From Acidobacteriota bacterium (GTDB lineage: Bacteria > Pseudomonadota > Alphaproteobacteria > Caulobacterales > Hyphomonadaceae), in contig JADJRB010000010.1 in assembly GCA_016712445.1 (NCBI GenBank), positions 62,001 to 126,000 on the forward strand: a stretch of DNA of 64,000 bases, read 5' to 3'. Within the stretch, counting starts at the first letter, position 1. Each line of letters opens with the position of its first letter. Both the position numbers and the translations under genes were made by a program. Below the pieces are notes generated by a model. That model worked only from the letters and a program-made list of their open reading frames with translations. It did no database searches and was not told where the DNA came from. Positions 9,301 through 18,217 of the stretch are shown here, in pieces.

Positions 9301-10128
9301 ATGGCGCGCAACCATGCAAAACGACCGGGACACAGGCCCCCCAACGCGCCCGGAGGCCCGCCGGGACAGCGCCCCCAGGGCGGCGATTTCCAGCGCCCGC
9401 CGCGCGAAAAGGAAGGCGGACCAGTCTGGCTTTGGGGCACGCACGCCGTGCTGGCCGCCCTTGCGAACCCCGACCGGCAGTTCCTGCAGTTCCTCGCGAC
9501 CGAGCCGGCCGCGGAGCGCCTGCCCCGCACCGCCCTGCGCCCGCAGATCATCACGGGCAAGGAACTCGACCAGCGCCTGCCGCCGGGCGCGGTGCACCAA
9601 GGCATCGCGGTCAAGGCGGAGCCGCTGGAGCCCTTGGCCCTCGAAGACCTGATCGCCGAAGGGGCAACGCGCGTCGTGGTGCTGGACCAGGTCTCTGACC
9701 CTCACAATCTCGGCGCCATCATCCGGTCGGCCGCCGCCTTCGGTTTCACAGGCATCGTCCTGCAGAGCCGCAATGCGCCGCCGATCACGGGCGTGGTTGC
9801 CAAAAGCGCGGCCGGTGCAGTCGAAACGGTGACGGAAGTGCGCACGGTGAACATCGCCCGCGCGCTCGAACAACTGGGCGAGGCAGGCTTCCACACCGTG
9901 GGCCTTGCGGGGGAAAGCCAACGGCCGCTTGACCTCGCGGTGAAGGGCGCCGCCAAGATCGCGATCGTGCTCGGCGCCGAGGGTCCCGGCATCCGGCCGG
10001 CCGTTGCAAAGGCCTGCGCTGAGCTGGCGCGCATTCCGATCGCCGCAGAGATGGAAAGCCTCAACGTTTCCAATGCTGCCGCAATTGCCTTCTATGAGGC
10101 GAGCCGGGGCGGTTTTCCGCCCGGCTGA
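9301..10128 (+). CDS. rlmB: 23S rRNA (guanosine-2'-O-)-methyltransferase, TrmH/SpoU family
   Basis: A 275-residue SPOUT methyltransferase that by family methylates G2251 of 23S rRNA in the peptidyl-transferase P loop. Residues 1-45 are a basic, Pro/Gly-rich extension. The substrate-binding L30e-like domain starts at VWLWGTHAVLAALANPDRQ. The three SPOUT motifs are VVLDQVSDPHNLGAIIRSA, IAIVLGAEGPGI and IAAEMESLNVSNAAAIAFYE. Start 9301 (MARNHAK) has AAGGA at 8 bp; ATG 9292 overlaps that box and is less likely. The gene lies divergent from the two tRNA genes. Confidence 0.93.
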   Translation: MARNHAKRPGHRPPNAPGGPPGQRPQGGDFQRPPREKEGGPVWLWGTHAVLAALANPDRQFLQFLATEPAAERLPRTALRPQIITGKELDQRLPPGAVHQGIAVKAEPLEPLALEDLIAEGATRVVVLDQVSDPHNLGAIIRSAAAFGFTGIVLQSRNAPPITGVVAKSAAGAVETVTEVRTVNIARALEQLGEAGFHTVGLAGESQRPLDLAVKGAAKIAIVLGAEGPGIRPAVAKACAELARIPIAAEMESLNVSNAAAIAFYEASRGGFPPG

Positions 10129-10169
10129 ACGTCTGATACAGTGAACTGAACCATCGGGGAGACCTCGTC

Positions 10170-11123
10170 ATGCTGCGCATCCTGTCCATCCTGCTCGTGA
10201 TCGGAGGCCTCGTCGTGGCCGGCCTTGGCGGTGCTGCTTTGCTCGAGACCTACGCGCCGAAGGAACAGGCTGCGATGGCCGCCGCGCCGGCCGAAGAAAC
10301 AATGGCAACTGAATCGGCCGCCATGGACGACGCCGGCTATGAAGCCGCTGCGACTGAGGTGATGACCGACGCTGCGCCCGCAGCGGAAGAAGCCCCGAAG
10401 AGCGAGGCAATCGCCGGCGCGCGCATGGCAGCGCCTGAAAGCGCAGATCCGGAAGTCTCGGTCCAGTCCGAAATGGCTTCCGAAGCCGAACCCGACCTGA
10501 ACTTCCAGGTGCAGATGGAAGAAGGCGCCGCCGCGATGATGCCGCCGGAACAGAAGATCGCGGCGGCACCCGGCGAAGTATCGACGTCTGTTGCAGTGCC
10601 CGAGCCGAAGAAGTCGTTTGAGGAAACCCTGCAGATCGTTCCTGTGGCGCACGAGACGCCGCGTACGGCGGAATACAAGCGCGCGTTCAACGTGACCTTC
10701 GCAATCGACGCGACGGGCGACACGACAGCGGCCGACGCGCTGCCGGGCCGCGGCGTCATCGAGGAAGGCGAAGCGAAAGTTTCCGACCGCGTGGAAGTGC
10801 GCCTGTCGGGCGCGGGGTTCGACATCGTGCAGACGTCGCCCGGCACCCAGTCGCTTTCTCCGCTCACGGAGAATACCTGGCGCTGGTCGGTTACGCCGCT
10901 CTCGGCGGGCGACCATGACCTGACCTTCGAGATCTTCGCCATCGATTCCGATACGGTGACGCCGCTGCGCACCTATCGCGATACGGTGACGGTCAAGGTG
11001 TCGGGCCTGAACCGCGCGATCGCCTTCGCCGACCAGGCAAACCCCTTGTTCGTGTTGCTCGGCGGTCTCGGCTCCGCGATTGCCGGCCTGTTCGGCGCCA
11101 TTCGCTTCTTCGGCAAGCGTTAG
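10170..11123 (+). CDS. Uncharacterised membrane-anchored protein with two terminal TM segments
   Basis: I do not recognise a family for this 317-residue protein. Residues 1-25 are a hydrophobic helix that could anchor it. Residues ~30-165 are Ala/Glu/Met-rich and low in complexity (AAAPAEETMATESAAMDD). Residues ~175-285 look like a beta-sandwich (FNVTFAIDATGD, TWRWSVTPLSAGDHDLTFEIFAI). A second hydrophobic helix (FVLLGGLGSAIAGLFGAIRFF) ends in a short basic tail. The arrangement suggests an extracytoplasmic Ig-like domain held by both ends in the inner membrane. GGGGAGA before the ATG is a good ribosome site. It follows rlmB by 41 bp. Confidence 0.75.
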   Translation: MLRILSILLVIGGLVVAGLGGAALLETYAPKEQAAMAAAPAEETMATESAAMDDAGYEAAATEVMTDAAPAAEEAPKSEAIAGARMAAPESADPEVSVQSEMASEAEPDLNFQVQMEEGAAAMMPPEQKIAAAPGEVSTSVAVPEPKKSFEETLQIVPVAHETPRTAEYKRAFNVTFAIDATGDTTAADALPGRGVIEEGEAKVSDRVEVRLSGAGFDIVQTSPGTQSLSPLTENTWRWSVTPLSAGDHDLTFEIFAIDSDTVTPLRTYRDTVTVKVSGLNRAIAFADQANPLFVLLGGLGSAIAGLFGAIRFFGKR

Positions 11124-11186
11124 GCCGCAGAGACCGACCATGCTAAATTGTCCCAAGAGGCGCAGTCAGCGCCCTTGGGGGAGACG

Positions 11187-11816
11187 ATGACGATCAAGGT
11201 TTTCAGTGCCGGGTTCGGACGAACCGGCACACTGTCGCTGAAGCTGGCGCTTGAACAGCTGGGTGTTGGCCCCTGCCATCATATGGAAGAGGTGCTGAAA
11301 ACCGGGCCCGCACAGGTCGCGCTCTGGAATGACGCGGCGGATGGCCGGCCGGATTTTGAAACCATATTTGCAGGCTACAATTCAGCGGTAGACTGGCCCA
11401 CCGCGGCCTTCTGGCGCGAGATCGCAGCGGCCTATCCGGACGCCAAGGTCATCCTGTCCACCCGCAGCCCCGAAAGCTGGGTGAAGAGCTTTTCTGACAC
11501 GATCCTCAAGGTGCTGAAGGACCGGGACAACTGGCCGCCGCCGGCGACCGAGTGGTTGGACATGGTCACCCGCGTCGTCATCGACCGCAGCCTCGGCGGC
11601 GTGACCGATGAGCAAGACCTGATCGGCGTGTTCAAGGCGCACGAGGCGGCCGTGAAAGCGGCATTCCCGGCTGACCGGCTGCTGGTGCATGCCGCGAAGG
11701 ACGGTTGGCCGCCGCTTTGCGCGCATCTGGGCGTGCCGGTTCCGGCGACGCCCTATCCGCGCACCAACAGTACGGAAGAATTCTTCCAGCTGATGAAAGG
11801 CGCCGACAACCTTTAG
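11187..11816 (+). CDS. Sulfotransferase-like family protein (Sulfotransfer_4 type)
   Basis: A 209-residue protein with the PAPS-binding P-loop-like N-terminus of the Sulfotransfer_4 family (FSAGFGRTGTLSLKLALEQLG). The second conserved block is VILSTRSPESWVKSFSDTI, which normally binds the 3'-phosphate. It ends LGVPVPATPYPRTNSTEEF, also typical. The ATG at 11187 follows GGGGGAGA at about 4-5 bp. The acceptor substrate is unknown; many such bacterial homologues are only annotated by fold. It is convergent with the acyl-CoA dehydrogenase gene, 9 bp apart, with no terminator visible between them. Confidence 0.82.
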   Translation: MTIKVFSAGFGRTGTLSLKLALEQLGVGPCHHMEEVLKTGPAQVALWNDAADGRPDFETIFAGYNSAVDWPTAAFWREIAAAYPDAKVILSTRSPESWVKSFSDTILKVLKDRDNWPPPATEWLDMVTRVVIDRSLGGVTDEQDLIGVFKAHEAAVKAAFPADRLLVHAAKDGWPPLCAHLGVPVPATPYPRTNSTEEFFQLMKGADNL

Positions 11817-11825
11817 GCGCCGGGC

Positions 11826-12998
11826 TCAGTAGCTCTTCGGAAGGCCCAGCACGCGCTCGGCGATGAAGTTCAGGATCATCTCGCGGCTGACCGGCGCGAT
11901 GCGGGCAAGCATGGCTTCGCGCATCATGCGCTCGACATGGTATTCGCGCGCATAGCCCATGCCGCCATGCGTCAGCACGGCGTTTTCGCAGGCTGTGAAA
12001 CCGGCTTCGGTGCCGAGGTATTTCGCTGCGTTCGCTTCTGCGCCGCAATCCAGCCCCGCGTCGTAGAGCGCAGCGGCTTTGTAGGCGAGCAGCTCGGCGG
12101 CGGAAAGCTCCGCCCACGAACGGGCGAGCGGATGCTGGATGCCCTGGTTCTGGCCGATCGGCCGGCCGAACACCACGCGCTCATTGGCATAGCGCGCCGC
12201 GCGCTCAAGCGCCGCAAAACCGAGGCCAACGCTCTCGACCGCAAACAGCACGCGCTCGGGGTTGAGGCCTTGCAGCAGGTATTTGAAACCCGCACCTTCC
12301 TCGCCGATCAGGTGTTCCTTCGGCACTTCCAGGTTGTCGATGAACAGCGCGTTGCACTCGACGGCCTTGCGGCCCATTTTCGGGATCGGTTTGGCTTCGA
12401 TGCGGTTGCGGTTGAGATCGGTGTAGAACAGCGACAGGCCGAGGTGCGGTTTCGAGCACTGGTCCTTCGGCGTGGTGCGCGCGATGATCAGGATCTTGTC
12501 CGCACGCTGAGCACCTGTGGTCCAGATTTTCCGGCCGTTGATGACATATCCGTTGTTGGTGCGCTCGGCCTTGGTTTCCAGGCTCGACGTGTCGAGGCCG
12601 GAGTTCGGTTCGGTCACGGCAAAGCACATCTTCTCCTCGCCGGAGATGATCTTCGGCAGGCTGTCCTGCTTCAGTTCGGGGTTGCCGAATTTCTCAAGCG
12701 GCTTCGGCCCGAAGATGTTGAGGTGGATCGCTGAGGCGCCCGAAAAGCCCGCACCGGTGCGCGTCACGGTCTGCATCATGATCGCCGCTTCGGTCAGGCC
12801 GAGACCGGCGCCGCCATACTCTTCCGGGAAGGCAATGCCCATCCAGCCGCCCTTGGCCATCGCCGCACAGAACTCTTCCGGCCAGTCGCCTGTCTCGTCC
12901 GTCCTGGCCCAGTAGGCGTCGTCAAAAGGCTCGAGCGTCTTTGCCACCGCGTCGCGGATCGCGGCCTGATCTTCGGACATCGGCTGAATCGTGTGCAT
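11826..12998 (-). CDS. Acyl-CoA dehydrogenase
   Basis: A 390-residue FAD flavoprotein that introduces a trans-2,3 double bond into acyl-CoA and passes electrons to ETF. The three domains are evident: N-terminal helices (residues 1-115), the middle beta domain with CFAVTEPNSGLDTSSLETKA and GRKIWTTGAQRAD, and the C-terminal helical domain with VFGRPIGQNQGIQHPLARS and LTHGGMGYAREYHVERMMREA. Length matches the family. AAGGGAG precedes the ATG by about 9 bp. Chain-length specificity cannot be told. No other beta-oxidation gene lies near. Confidence 0.92.
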   Translation of the reverse strand: MHTIQPMSEDQAAIRDAVAKTLEPFDDAYWARTDETGDWPEEFCAAMAKGGWMGIAFPEEYGGAGLGLTEAAIMMQTVTRTGAGFSGASAIHLNIFGPKPLEKFGNPELKQDSLPKIISGEEKMCFAVTEPNSGLDTSSLETKAERTNNGYVINGRKIWTTGAQRADKILIIARTTPKDQCSKPHLGLSLFYTDLNRNRIEAKPIPKMGRKAVECNALFIDNLEVPKEHLIGEEGAGFKYLLQGLNPERVLFAVESVGLGFAALERAARYANERVVFGRPIGQNQGIQHPLARSWAELSAAELLAYKAAALYDAGLDCGAEANAAKYLGTEAGFTACENAVLTHGGMGYAREYHVERMMREAMLARIAPVSREMILNFIAERVLGLPKSY

Positions 12999-13054
12999 GG
13001 CCAGTCACTCCCTTGCGCGGGAGACTTAGAGCGCGCCTGGAGCGTCGTCCAGCG

Positions 13055-14221
13055 TCAGTCCGTCGCGGTGTAGTCGCGCGACGTGGAGAAGGACGCGGCG
13101 AGTTCGCCGATGTCCTTGCCTTCGATGGCGTCGGCCAGGATGCGCGCCGTGACGGGCGCGAGCAGGATGCCGTTGCGGTAGTGGCCCCCGGCGACGAACA
13201 GGCCAGGCGTCACCGTCTCTCCGAGGAAAGGCGCGTGGTCTGGCGTGCCCGGCCGGATGCCGGCCCAGCTCTCCACGACCGGCGCGCCGGCGAGCCCCGG
13301 GCAAAGGCGTATTCCCTCTTGCCGCAGCGCCTCGATCGCTTCCGGTTCCGGGGCGTCGAGGATGCGGCCCGGCTCGACCGTTGCGCCGATCACAACTTCG
13401 TCGCCGCGCGGCACGAGATAGACGTGCCCGGCCCGCACGACCCGCGCCGGCGCGCCCGGCCCTGCCCTCACCGCCAGCATCTGGCCGGCGTGGCAGTCGA
13501 TGTCGTCGAGGCCGACGTCCCAGTTCACGAGGCTGTACATCTGACCACGTTCCTCGACCTTGATGCTGGCTGTGCTCCATCCTGCGGCGGCGACTATCGC
13601 GCCGTGCCCGGCAAGCCTGACCCGTCCGCCCTCGGACACGAGCGGCGCCGCGCCCTCGACGAAGCGCACGCGGGGGTGCGCGCCCAGCACGTCAATCAAG
13701 GCCGATACGACTGCGCGGTTGTGGACGCGCAAGTCGGTCGGCAATTCCATGCCGCCAGCAAGACCCCGCGCGAGCGCCGGCTCTCGCCGGACCAGTTCGC
13801 CGGGCTCAAGCAGCGTATGGAGGACGCCGCGCGCCGCCAGCACGCGGGAAATTGCAACAAGCCTTGCCAGCTGGGCCTCGTCGAGCGCGGCCGCGAGGGA
13901 CGCTTGCGGATCGAACCCGACTGGCCGGCCAGCCCGTGCTTCCAGTTCGGCGGCGAAGCCCGGCCAGAGCGCCGCGCTCTCCATGCAGAGGTCGAACAAA
14001 CGCGGATGGACACCGGGTTCAGCCGCCGCTTCGAACGCCGGCGCGATCATGCCAGCTGCTGCCCAGCTGGCGCCCCTGCCCGGCGGACGTGTGTCGAACA
14101 CCGTGACACGCCGGCCGCGACGCACCGCGAGTTCATAAGCGATCGACAGGCCGATGATGCCGCCGCCGAGGACGGCAACCGCGTCTGATGGAGATGACGA
14201 CAGGTTCGCAGCGCGGCTCAT
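13055..14221 (-). CDS. thiO: Glycine oxidase ThiO / FAD-dependent amino acid oxidase
   Basis: A 388-residue DAO-family flavoenzyme. The FAD-binding GxGxxG is VAVLGGGIIGLSIAYELAVR, followed by GASWAAAGMIAP as in ThiO. The C-terminal block RPGTPDHAPFLGE...VAGGHYRNGILLAP is characteristic. ThiO makes iminoglycine for the thiazole of thiamine, but no other thi gene is in the window, so another amino acid substrate is possible. ATG 14221 (MSRAAN) is chosen over an in-frame TTG at 14236; neither has a strong ribosome site. It reads away from the 81-residue gene on the same strand upstream. Confidence 0.85.
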   Translation of the reverse strand: MSRAANLSSSPSDAVAVLGGGIIGLSIAYELAVRRGRRVTVFDTRPPGRGASWAAAGMIAPAFEAAAEPGVHPRLFDLCMESAALWPGFAAELEARAGRPVGFDPQASLAAALDEAQLARLVAISRVLAARGVLHTLLEPGELVRREPALARGLAGGMELPTDLRVHNRAVVSALIDVLGAHPRVRFVEGAAPLVSEGGRVRLAGHGAIVAAAGWSTASIKVEERGQMYSLVNWDVGLDDIDCHAGQMLAVRAGPGAPARVVRAGHVYLVPRGDEVVIGATVEPGRILDAPEPEAIEALRQEGIRLCPGLAGAPVVESWAGIRPGTPDHAPFLGETVTPGLFVAGGHYRNGILLAPVTARILADAIEGKDIGELAASFSTSRDYTATD

Positions 14222-14270
14222 GCGCGGGTTGTACAATCCGGCCGCCGACTTTCAACTGAGCCGGAATGGC

Positions 14271-14516
14271 TCAGGCGGCGCGCCGGAAATGCGCCCAGAA
14301 GGATTTGAAGGCATTCGCGAGGTCGCGCTGCTGGAACACGAGCTGCTTCAGGCGCTCGCCGCCCGGGCCGAAAACCGTGCGCACCATGAGGTCAAGGTCG
14401 AACGCATCGCCGCGACCGCGCGACGTCTGCATCATCAGGAACGAATCAATAGCCTCGGAAAGCCGGACGTCCTCGTCCTCGCCGTCCAGTTCGACATCCA
14501 GAACAAAGTCCGTCAT
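14271..14516 (-). CDS. Small hypothetical protein, 81 residues
   Basis: A short acidic-to-basic helical protein beginning MTDFVLDVELDGEDEDVRLSE and ending KSFWAHFRRAA. No domain is recognised. Codon use and GC match the neighbours and the ATG is well placed at 14516 with an intergenic region upstream, so it is probably real. It precedes thiO by about 50 bp on the same strand and may be co-transcribed. The region upstream (14517-14745) holds the divergent promoters for this gene and the iron-binding lipoprotein gene. Confidence 0.6.
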   Translation of the reverse strand: MTDFVLDVELDGEDEDVRLSEAIDSFLMMQTSRGRGDAFDLDLMVRTVFGPGGERLKQLVFQQRDLANAFKSFWAHFRRAA

Positions 14517-14745
14517 GCGTCACCCCGTGCCCTGATCAAATGATTAACAGACTCATAACCCAAAGGAAAACTATTTCGCACCCGCAACATTGTCGTGCTG
14601 GCACAACTCGCCTTCCGCGCGAACGATGCCATGCAAGAATCGCGCACTGTCCAACGCACGACCGGCGAAAAAGTCGCGACGGCCCTCCATTGTGATAGAT
14701 TTTCAAGTGTGATTGGGCACGTCTCAAAACTGCGAGGAGGCTGTC

Positions 14746-15813
14746 ATGCTCAGGATATCCATTGCAGCGGCCGGATTGGCCCTCCTGGCTGCCTGCAGCC
14801 AGGGCACCGCGCCGGCGCCGGTCGAAGCTGAAAACGTGGCGGTAAAGGCGGAGGAGCCGGACGCCGAGACCCTGACCGTCTACTCGGCCCGCAATTTCGC
14901 GTCCGATGCAGCTATTTATGAGGCTTTCGAGGAAGCAACCGGCATCAAGGTCAGCGTCCGCGAAGGCGGCGCGGCCGACCTTATGCAGGAAATGCTGGCG
15001 GAAGGCGCTGGCAGCCCGGCAGACGTGATCCTCGCGCCGGATGCTGGGGCGCTTTTCCGGTTCCAGGTTGAGGGCCTTACCCAGCCCGTCCAGTCCGACG
15101 CGCTCGAAAAGGCCGTCCCTGTGCAGTTGCGCGAGAAGGACGGCAACTGGTTCGGTCTCACCAAGCGCTACCGCGTTATCGTCTACGATCCCCAGATGCT
15201 GCCGCTGGAAGAGGTCGACACCTATTCTGATCTCGCCGAGGACCGTTTGCGGGGCGAACTGTGTGTGCGGTCGAGCACAAACATCAGCAATATCTCGCTC
15301 CTCAGCGAACTGATTGCCCGGCGCGGCAGCGAAGCTGCCGAAGCCTGGGCCACCGGTGTCGCCAGCAACTTCTCGCGTCCGCCGGAAGGCGGCGATACGG
15401 CCCAGATAGAGGCCGTGGCCGCCGGCCAGTGCGCCGCGGCGCTGGTGAACCACTATTACTGGGCGCTGCTGGCGACCGGCACGACGCAGGAACGTCTGAC
15501 CGCCGCCAAGACGGTCGTATCCTTCCCGGATCAGGACGGCGACGGCACGCAGGTCAACATCACGGGCGCCGCCGTCGCAGCGACTTCGAAGTCGCCGGAA
15601 CGGGCCATCCGCTTTATCGAGTTTCTTGTCTCACCCGAGGGCCAGACGCTGCTGACGGCCGAGTCGAAGGAATACCCGGTCGTCGCGGGCGTCGCCTTGC
15701 CGGAGGGCCTCGATCTGCTTCCAAACTTCAAGCAGGGCGATTTCCCGCTGTCGGACATTGGCGCCAACCAGCAGGAAGCGCAGGCCATTTTTGACCGTGC
15801 CGGGTGGAACTGA
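14746..15813 (+). CDS. Periplasmic Fe(3+)-type ABC transporter substrate-binding lipoprotein
   Basis: A 355-residue extracellular solute-binding protein of the FbpA/FutA/AfuA class. A lipobox LLAACS places the lipidated cysteine at residue 17. The mature start LTVYSARNF and the mid-protein FGLTKRYRVIVYDP and C-terminal NITGAAVAATSKSPERAIRFIEFLVSPEGQ are characteristic. A VNHYYWALL segment supplies tyrosines that are iron ligands in relatives. GAGGAGG sits 5 bp before the ATG. No permease or ATPase gene is adjacent, so the rest of the importer must be elsewhere. Confidence 0.88.
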   Translation: MLRISIAAAGLALLAACSQGTAPAPVEAENVAVKAEEPDAETLTVYSARNFASDAAIYEAFEEATGIKVSVREGGAADLMQEMLAEGAGSPADVILAPDAGALFRFQVEGLTQPVQSDALEKAVPVQLREKDGNWFGLTKRYRVIVYDPQMLPLEEVDTYSDLAEDRLRGELCVRSSTNISNISLLSELIARRGSEAAEAWATGVASNFSRPPEGGDTAQIEAVAAGQCAAALVNHYYWALLATGTTQERLTAAKTVVSFPDQDGDGTQVNITGAAVAATSKSPERAIRFIEFLVSPEGQTLLTAESKEYPVVAGVALPEGLDLLPNFKQGDFPLSDIGANQQEAQAIFDRAGWN

Positions 15814-15952
15814 GCGGCGGCGAACCCTCCTGCGCTGGCGTTCACATTCGCGTCAGGTGCATCCTGACAAATCTGTAACGGCTGCTGTCGATCCTCGCTT
15901 CCCAGCGGTTTCGATCCTAGTCTGGCAGCTTGAAGGATCTGGAGTTTCCCGA

Positions 15953-17389
15953 ATGGCCGCAAAACTGTTCCGGGCCGCCGCCGCGCTCGCCTTTGTCGCC
16001 GCCGCCGCACTCGGTGCGTCGGCGCAAGGCGTGATCCGCGACGCGGAAATCGAAGAGACGCTGCGGGAATGGACCGATCCGATCCTCGAAGTGGCCGGCC
16101 TCGTGCCTTCGGATGTCGAAATCTATGTCCTCGATGATCCCTCGCTGAACGCCTATGTGGCCAATGGCCAGCGCATCCACCTGCACACCGGCCTGCTGAC
16201 CGCCGCCGAGAACCCGGCACAGATCAAGGGCGTAATCGGGCACGAGATCTGCCACATCGCCTGCGGCCATACGGTCGCGCGCCTGCGGGCGGCCAATGTC
16301 GCGATGCGGCCAGCGCTTGTGTCGATCGGCCTCGGCATCCTGGCAATCGCCGCCGGCGAGGCGGGCGCCGGCGCCGCGCTGATCGGCAGCTCCAGCCAGT
16401 TCGCTGCGCTGAACTTCTACGTCCATACCCGCGCGGAAGAATCTGCGGCTGACGCCGCCGCCGTCAAATACCTCTCGGCACTGGGACAGTCGCCTGCCGG
16501 CATAGTCGAGTTCTTCGAGAATTTCCGCTACCAGGAAGTCCTGTCCGACGCGAAGCGCTTTCCATACTTCCGCTCCCACCCGCTGGCCTCCGACCGTATC
16601 CGCACGGCGCGCGCGCTCGCTGAGGCAACCGGCCTGATGGATGTTCCGCCTACGGAGCGAGAGCAGCACCAGTATGACATGATGCGCGCCAAGCTCATCG
16701 GATTCCTCGACACGCCGCTGAAAGTGCGCCGCGAATATCCGGCGACGGACACAAGCGAGCCTGCCCGCTACGCGCGCGCCATCTCGGCCTATCGCGCCTC
16801 GGACATCCCGCTGGCGCTGACCGAGATCGAGTCGCTGCTGACGGAAGAACCGGACAATGCGTACTTCAACGAGCTCAAGGGCCAGATCCTGTTCGAAAGC
16901 GGCCGCGCCGCTGAATCGGTGGCGCCGCACAAGCATTCGCTGGACATCATTCCGGGCCAGCCCCTGTTCCTGATCAACTACGCCCGCTCCCTGAACGCAC
17001 GCGGCGAGGCCGGCGATTCGGAAGCCGCCGAAGCGGCGCTGCGCGATGCGCTGATTGCAGAACCCGACAACGCCTTCGCCTGGGCCCAGCTTGCGATCAC
17101 GCTGGAAAATCAGGGCCGGCGCCCCGAAGCCCAACTGGCCACGGCCGAGTCGGCTTACTGGGTCGGCGACATCGTCCGCGCCAACTCGTTCGCCCACCGC
17201 GCCGTTCAGTCGCTCGAGAAGGGAACCACGTCCTACCGCCGGGCTGACGACATCATGTTGATCACCGACCCCAACAATCCCGACAACCGCCAGTTCTACG
17301 AGCGCTATGGGCGCAGCTCGCGCCTGTCGCTCGAAACTTCGGGTCGGGACATGCCATTCGGCGATTTTTCGGCCACACAGCGCCGGTAA
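15953..17389 (+). CDS. M48-family metalloprotease with C-terminal TPR repeats (BepA-like)
   Basis: A 478-residue periplasmic zinc protease resembling BepA/YfgC, which assists or degrades outer-membrane barrel proteins. The signal peptide ends near residue 24 (ALGASAQG). The metal site is HEICH, His97-Glu98-His101, with the third ligand expected in RAEESAADAAAVKYL. Residues ~330-470 hold tetratricopeptide-like helices (LTEIESLLTEEPDNAYFNEL and others). The ATG at 15953 is preferred over an upstream in-frame extension because it begins the signal peptide. The dsbA-like gene follows 78 bp later on the same strand, which fits a shared envelope role. Confidence 0.9.
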   Translation: MAAKLFRAAAALAFVAAAALGASAQGVIRDAEIEETLREWTDPILEVAGLVPSDVEIYVLDDPSLNAYVANGQRIHLHTGLLTAAENPAQIKGVIGHEICHIACGHTVARLRAANVAMRPALVSIGLGILAIAAGEAGAGAALIGSSSQFAALNFYVHTRAEESAADAAAVKYLSALGQSPAGIVEFFENFRYQEVLSDAKRFPYFRSHPLASDRIRTARALAEATGLMDVPPTEREQHQYDMMRAKLIGFLDTPLKVRREYPATDTSEPARYARAISAYRASDIPLALTEIESLLTEEPDNAYFNELKGQILFESGRAAESVAPHKHSLDIIPGQPLFLINYARSLNARGEAGDSEAAEAALRDALIAEPDNAFAWAQLAITLENQGRRPEAQLATAESAYWVGDIVRANSFAHRAVQSLEKGTTSYRRADDIMLITDPNNPDNRQFYERYGRSSRLSLETSGRDMPFGDFSATQRR

Positions 17390-17467
17390 CGCCTGTGTGA
17401 GTACGGGTGGACGCGGGCGGGCGCTTGCCTATAGTCCCGCCAGTTTCATGCACAGGACCGACGCCAG

Positions 17468-18217
17468 ATGACGCCCCTCCTCCGAAAGCCCCTCCTTGCA
17501 GCCGCCGTTGCCGCGCTTGCCTTCCTGCCTGCCTGCGCCCAGCCGGGTGCGGGCGGCGCCAGCAAGTCCGAGATCGAAAAGATCGTCCACGAATATATCG
17601 TTGAGCACCCGGAGGTCATCGAAGAGGCCCTTGTGGCGCTGTCGAACCGCGAGAAGGCGGCCCAGGCCGCCGCCGCGCAGGCCGCGATTTCCGACAATGC
17701 CAGTCAGCTCTATTCACATGCGGGCGACTTTTCGGTCGGGCCGGCGGACGCCGAGGTCACGATCGTCGAGTTCTTCGACTACCGCTGCGGCTACTGCAAA
17801 CGCTCAGTCGACTGGGTGCGCGACCTGCCTCAGTCCTATGACGGCAAGGTGCGCGTTGTTTACAAGGAATTCCCGATTTTCGGCGGGATCAGCGAGACAG
17901 CAGCGCTGGCTGCCCTCGCAGCCGGCAAGCAGGGCAAGTATGCCGAGATGCACGTCGCGCTGATGAACCTGAAATCAAACGACGACCTGACCGAGGCCAA
18001 TATCGATGCACTCGCCCGGGACATCGGCATCGATGTCGCGAAGATGCGCGCCGACATGAAATCGAAAGCCGTCACGCAGCAGCTGGCCGACATGAAATCG
18101 CTCGGCGAGGCGCTGGCGGTGACCGGCACGCCGGGCTTCTTCATCGGCACGACGCATATCGAAGGCGCGAACCTTCCGGCCATCGAGCGCGCCATCAAGG
18201 ACGAGCTGAAAGGCTAG
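17468..18217 (+). CDS. DsbA-family thiol:disulfide lipoprotein (ScsC/Com1-like)
   Basis: A 249-residue exported thioredoxin-fold protein. The signal sequence ends with LPAC, suggesting lipidation at Cys23. Residues ~33-80 form a helical N-terminal region (IEKIVHEYIVEHPEVIEEAL) as in ScsC-like proteins, which can oligomerise. The active site is C107-G-Y-C110 inside EFFDYRCGYCKR, and the cis-proline loop is TGTPGFFIG. It should make or rearrange disulfides in the periplasm. Its last 4 bp overlap the convergent arfB gene, so the two transcripts are antisense at their ends. Confidence 0.9.
   Translation: MTPLLRKPLLAAAVAALAFLPACAQPGAGGASKSEIEKIVHEYIVEHPEVIEEALVALSNREKAAQAAAAQAAISDNASQLYSHAGDFSVGPADAEVTIVEFFDYRCGYCKRSVDWVRDLPQSYDGKVRVVYKEFPIFGGISETAALAALAAGKQGKYAEMHVALMNLKSNDDLTEANIDALARDIGIDVAKMRADMKSKAVTQQLADMKSLGEALAVTGTPGFFIGTTHIEGANLPAIERAIKDELKG

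Noticed and set aside
13026..13580. A long open frame antisense to thiO and others like it
   Set aside because: High GC makes long spurious frames; this one is Arg/Pro-rich without domains and lies over a clear gene.
14544..14561. TTAA-N7-ATAAC resembling a CtrA box
   Set aside because: One mismatch in a half-site and no cell-cycle gene beside it; AT-rich intergenic DNA yields such matches by chance.
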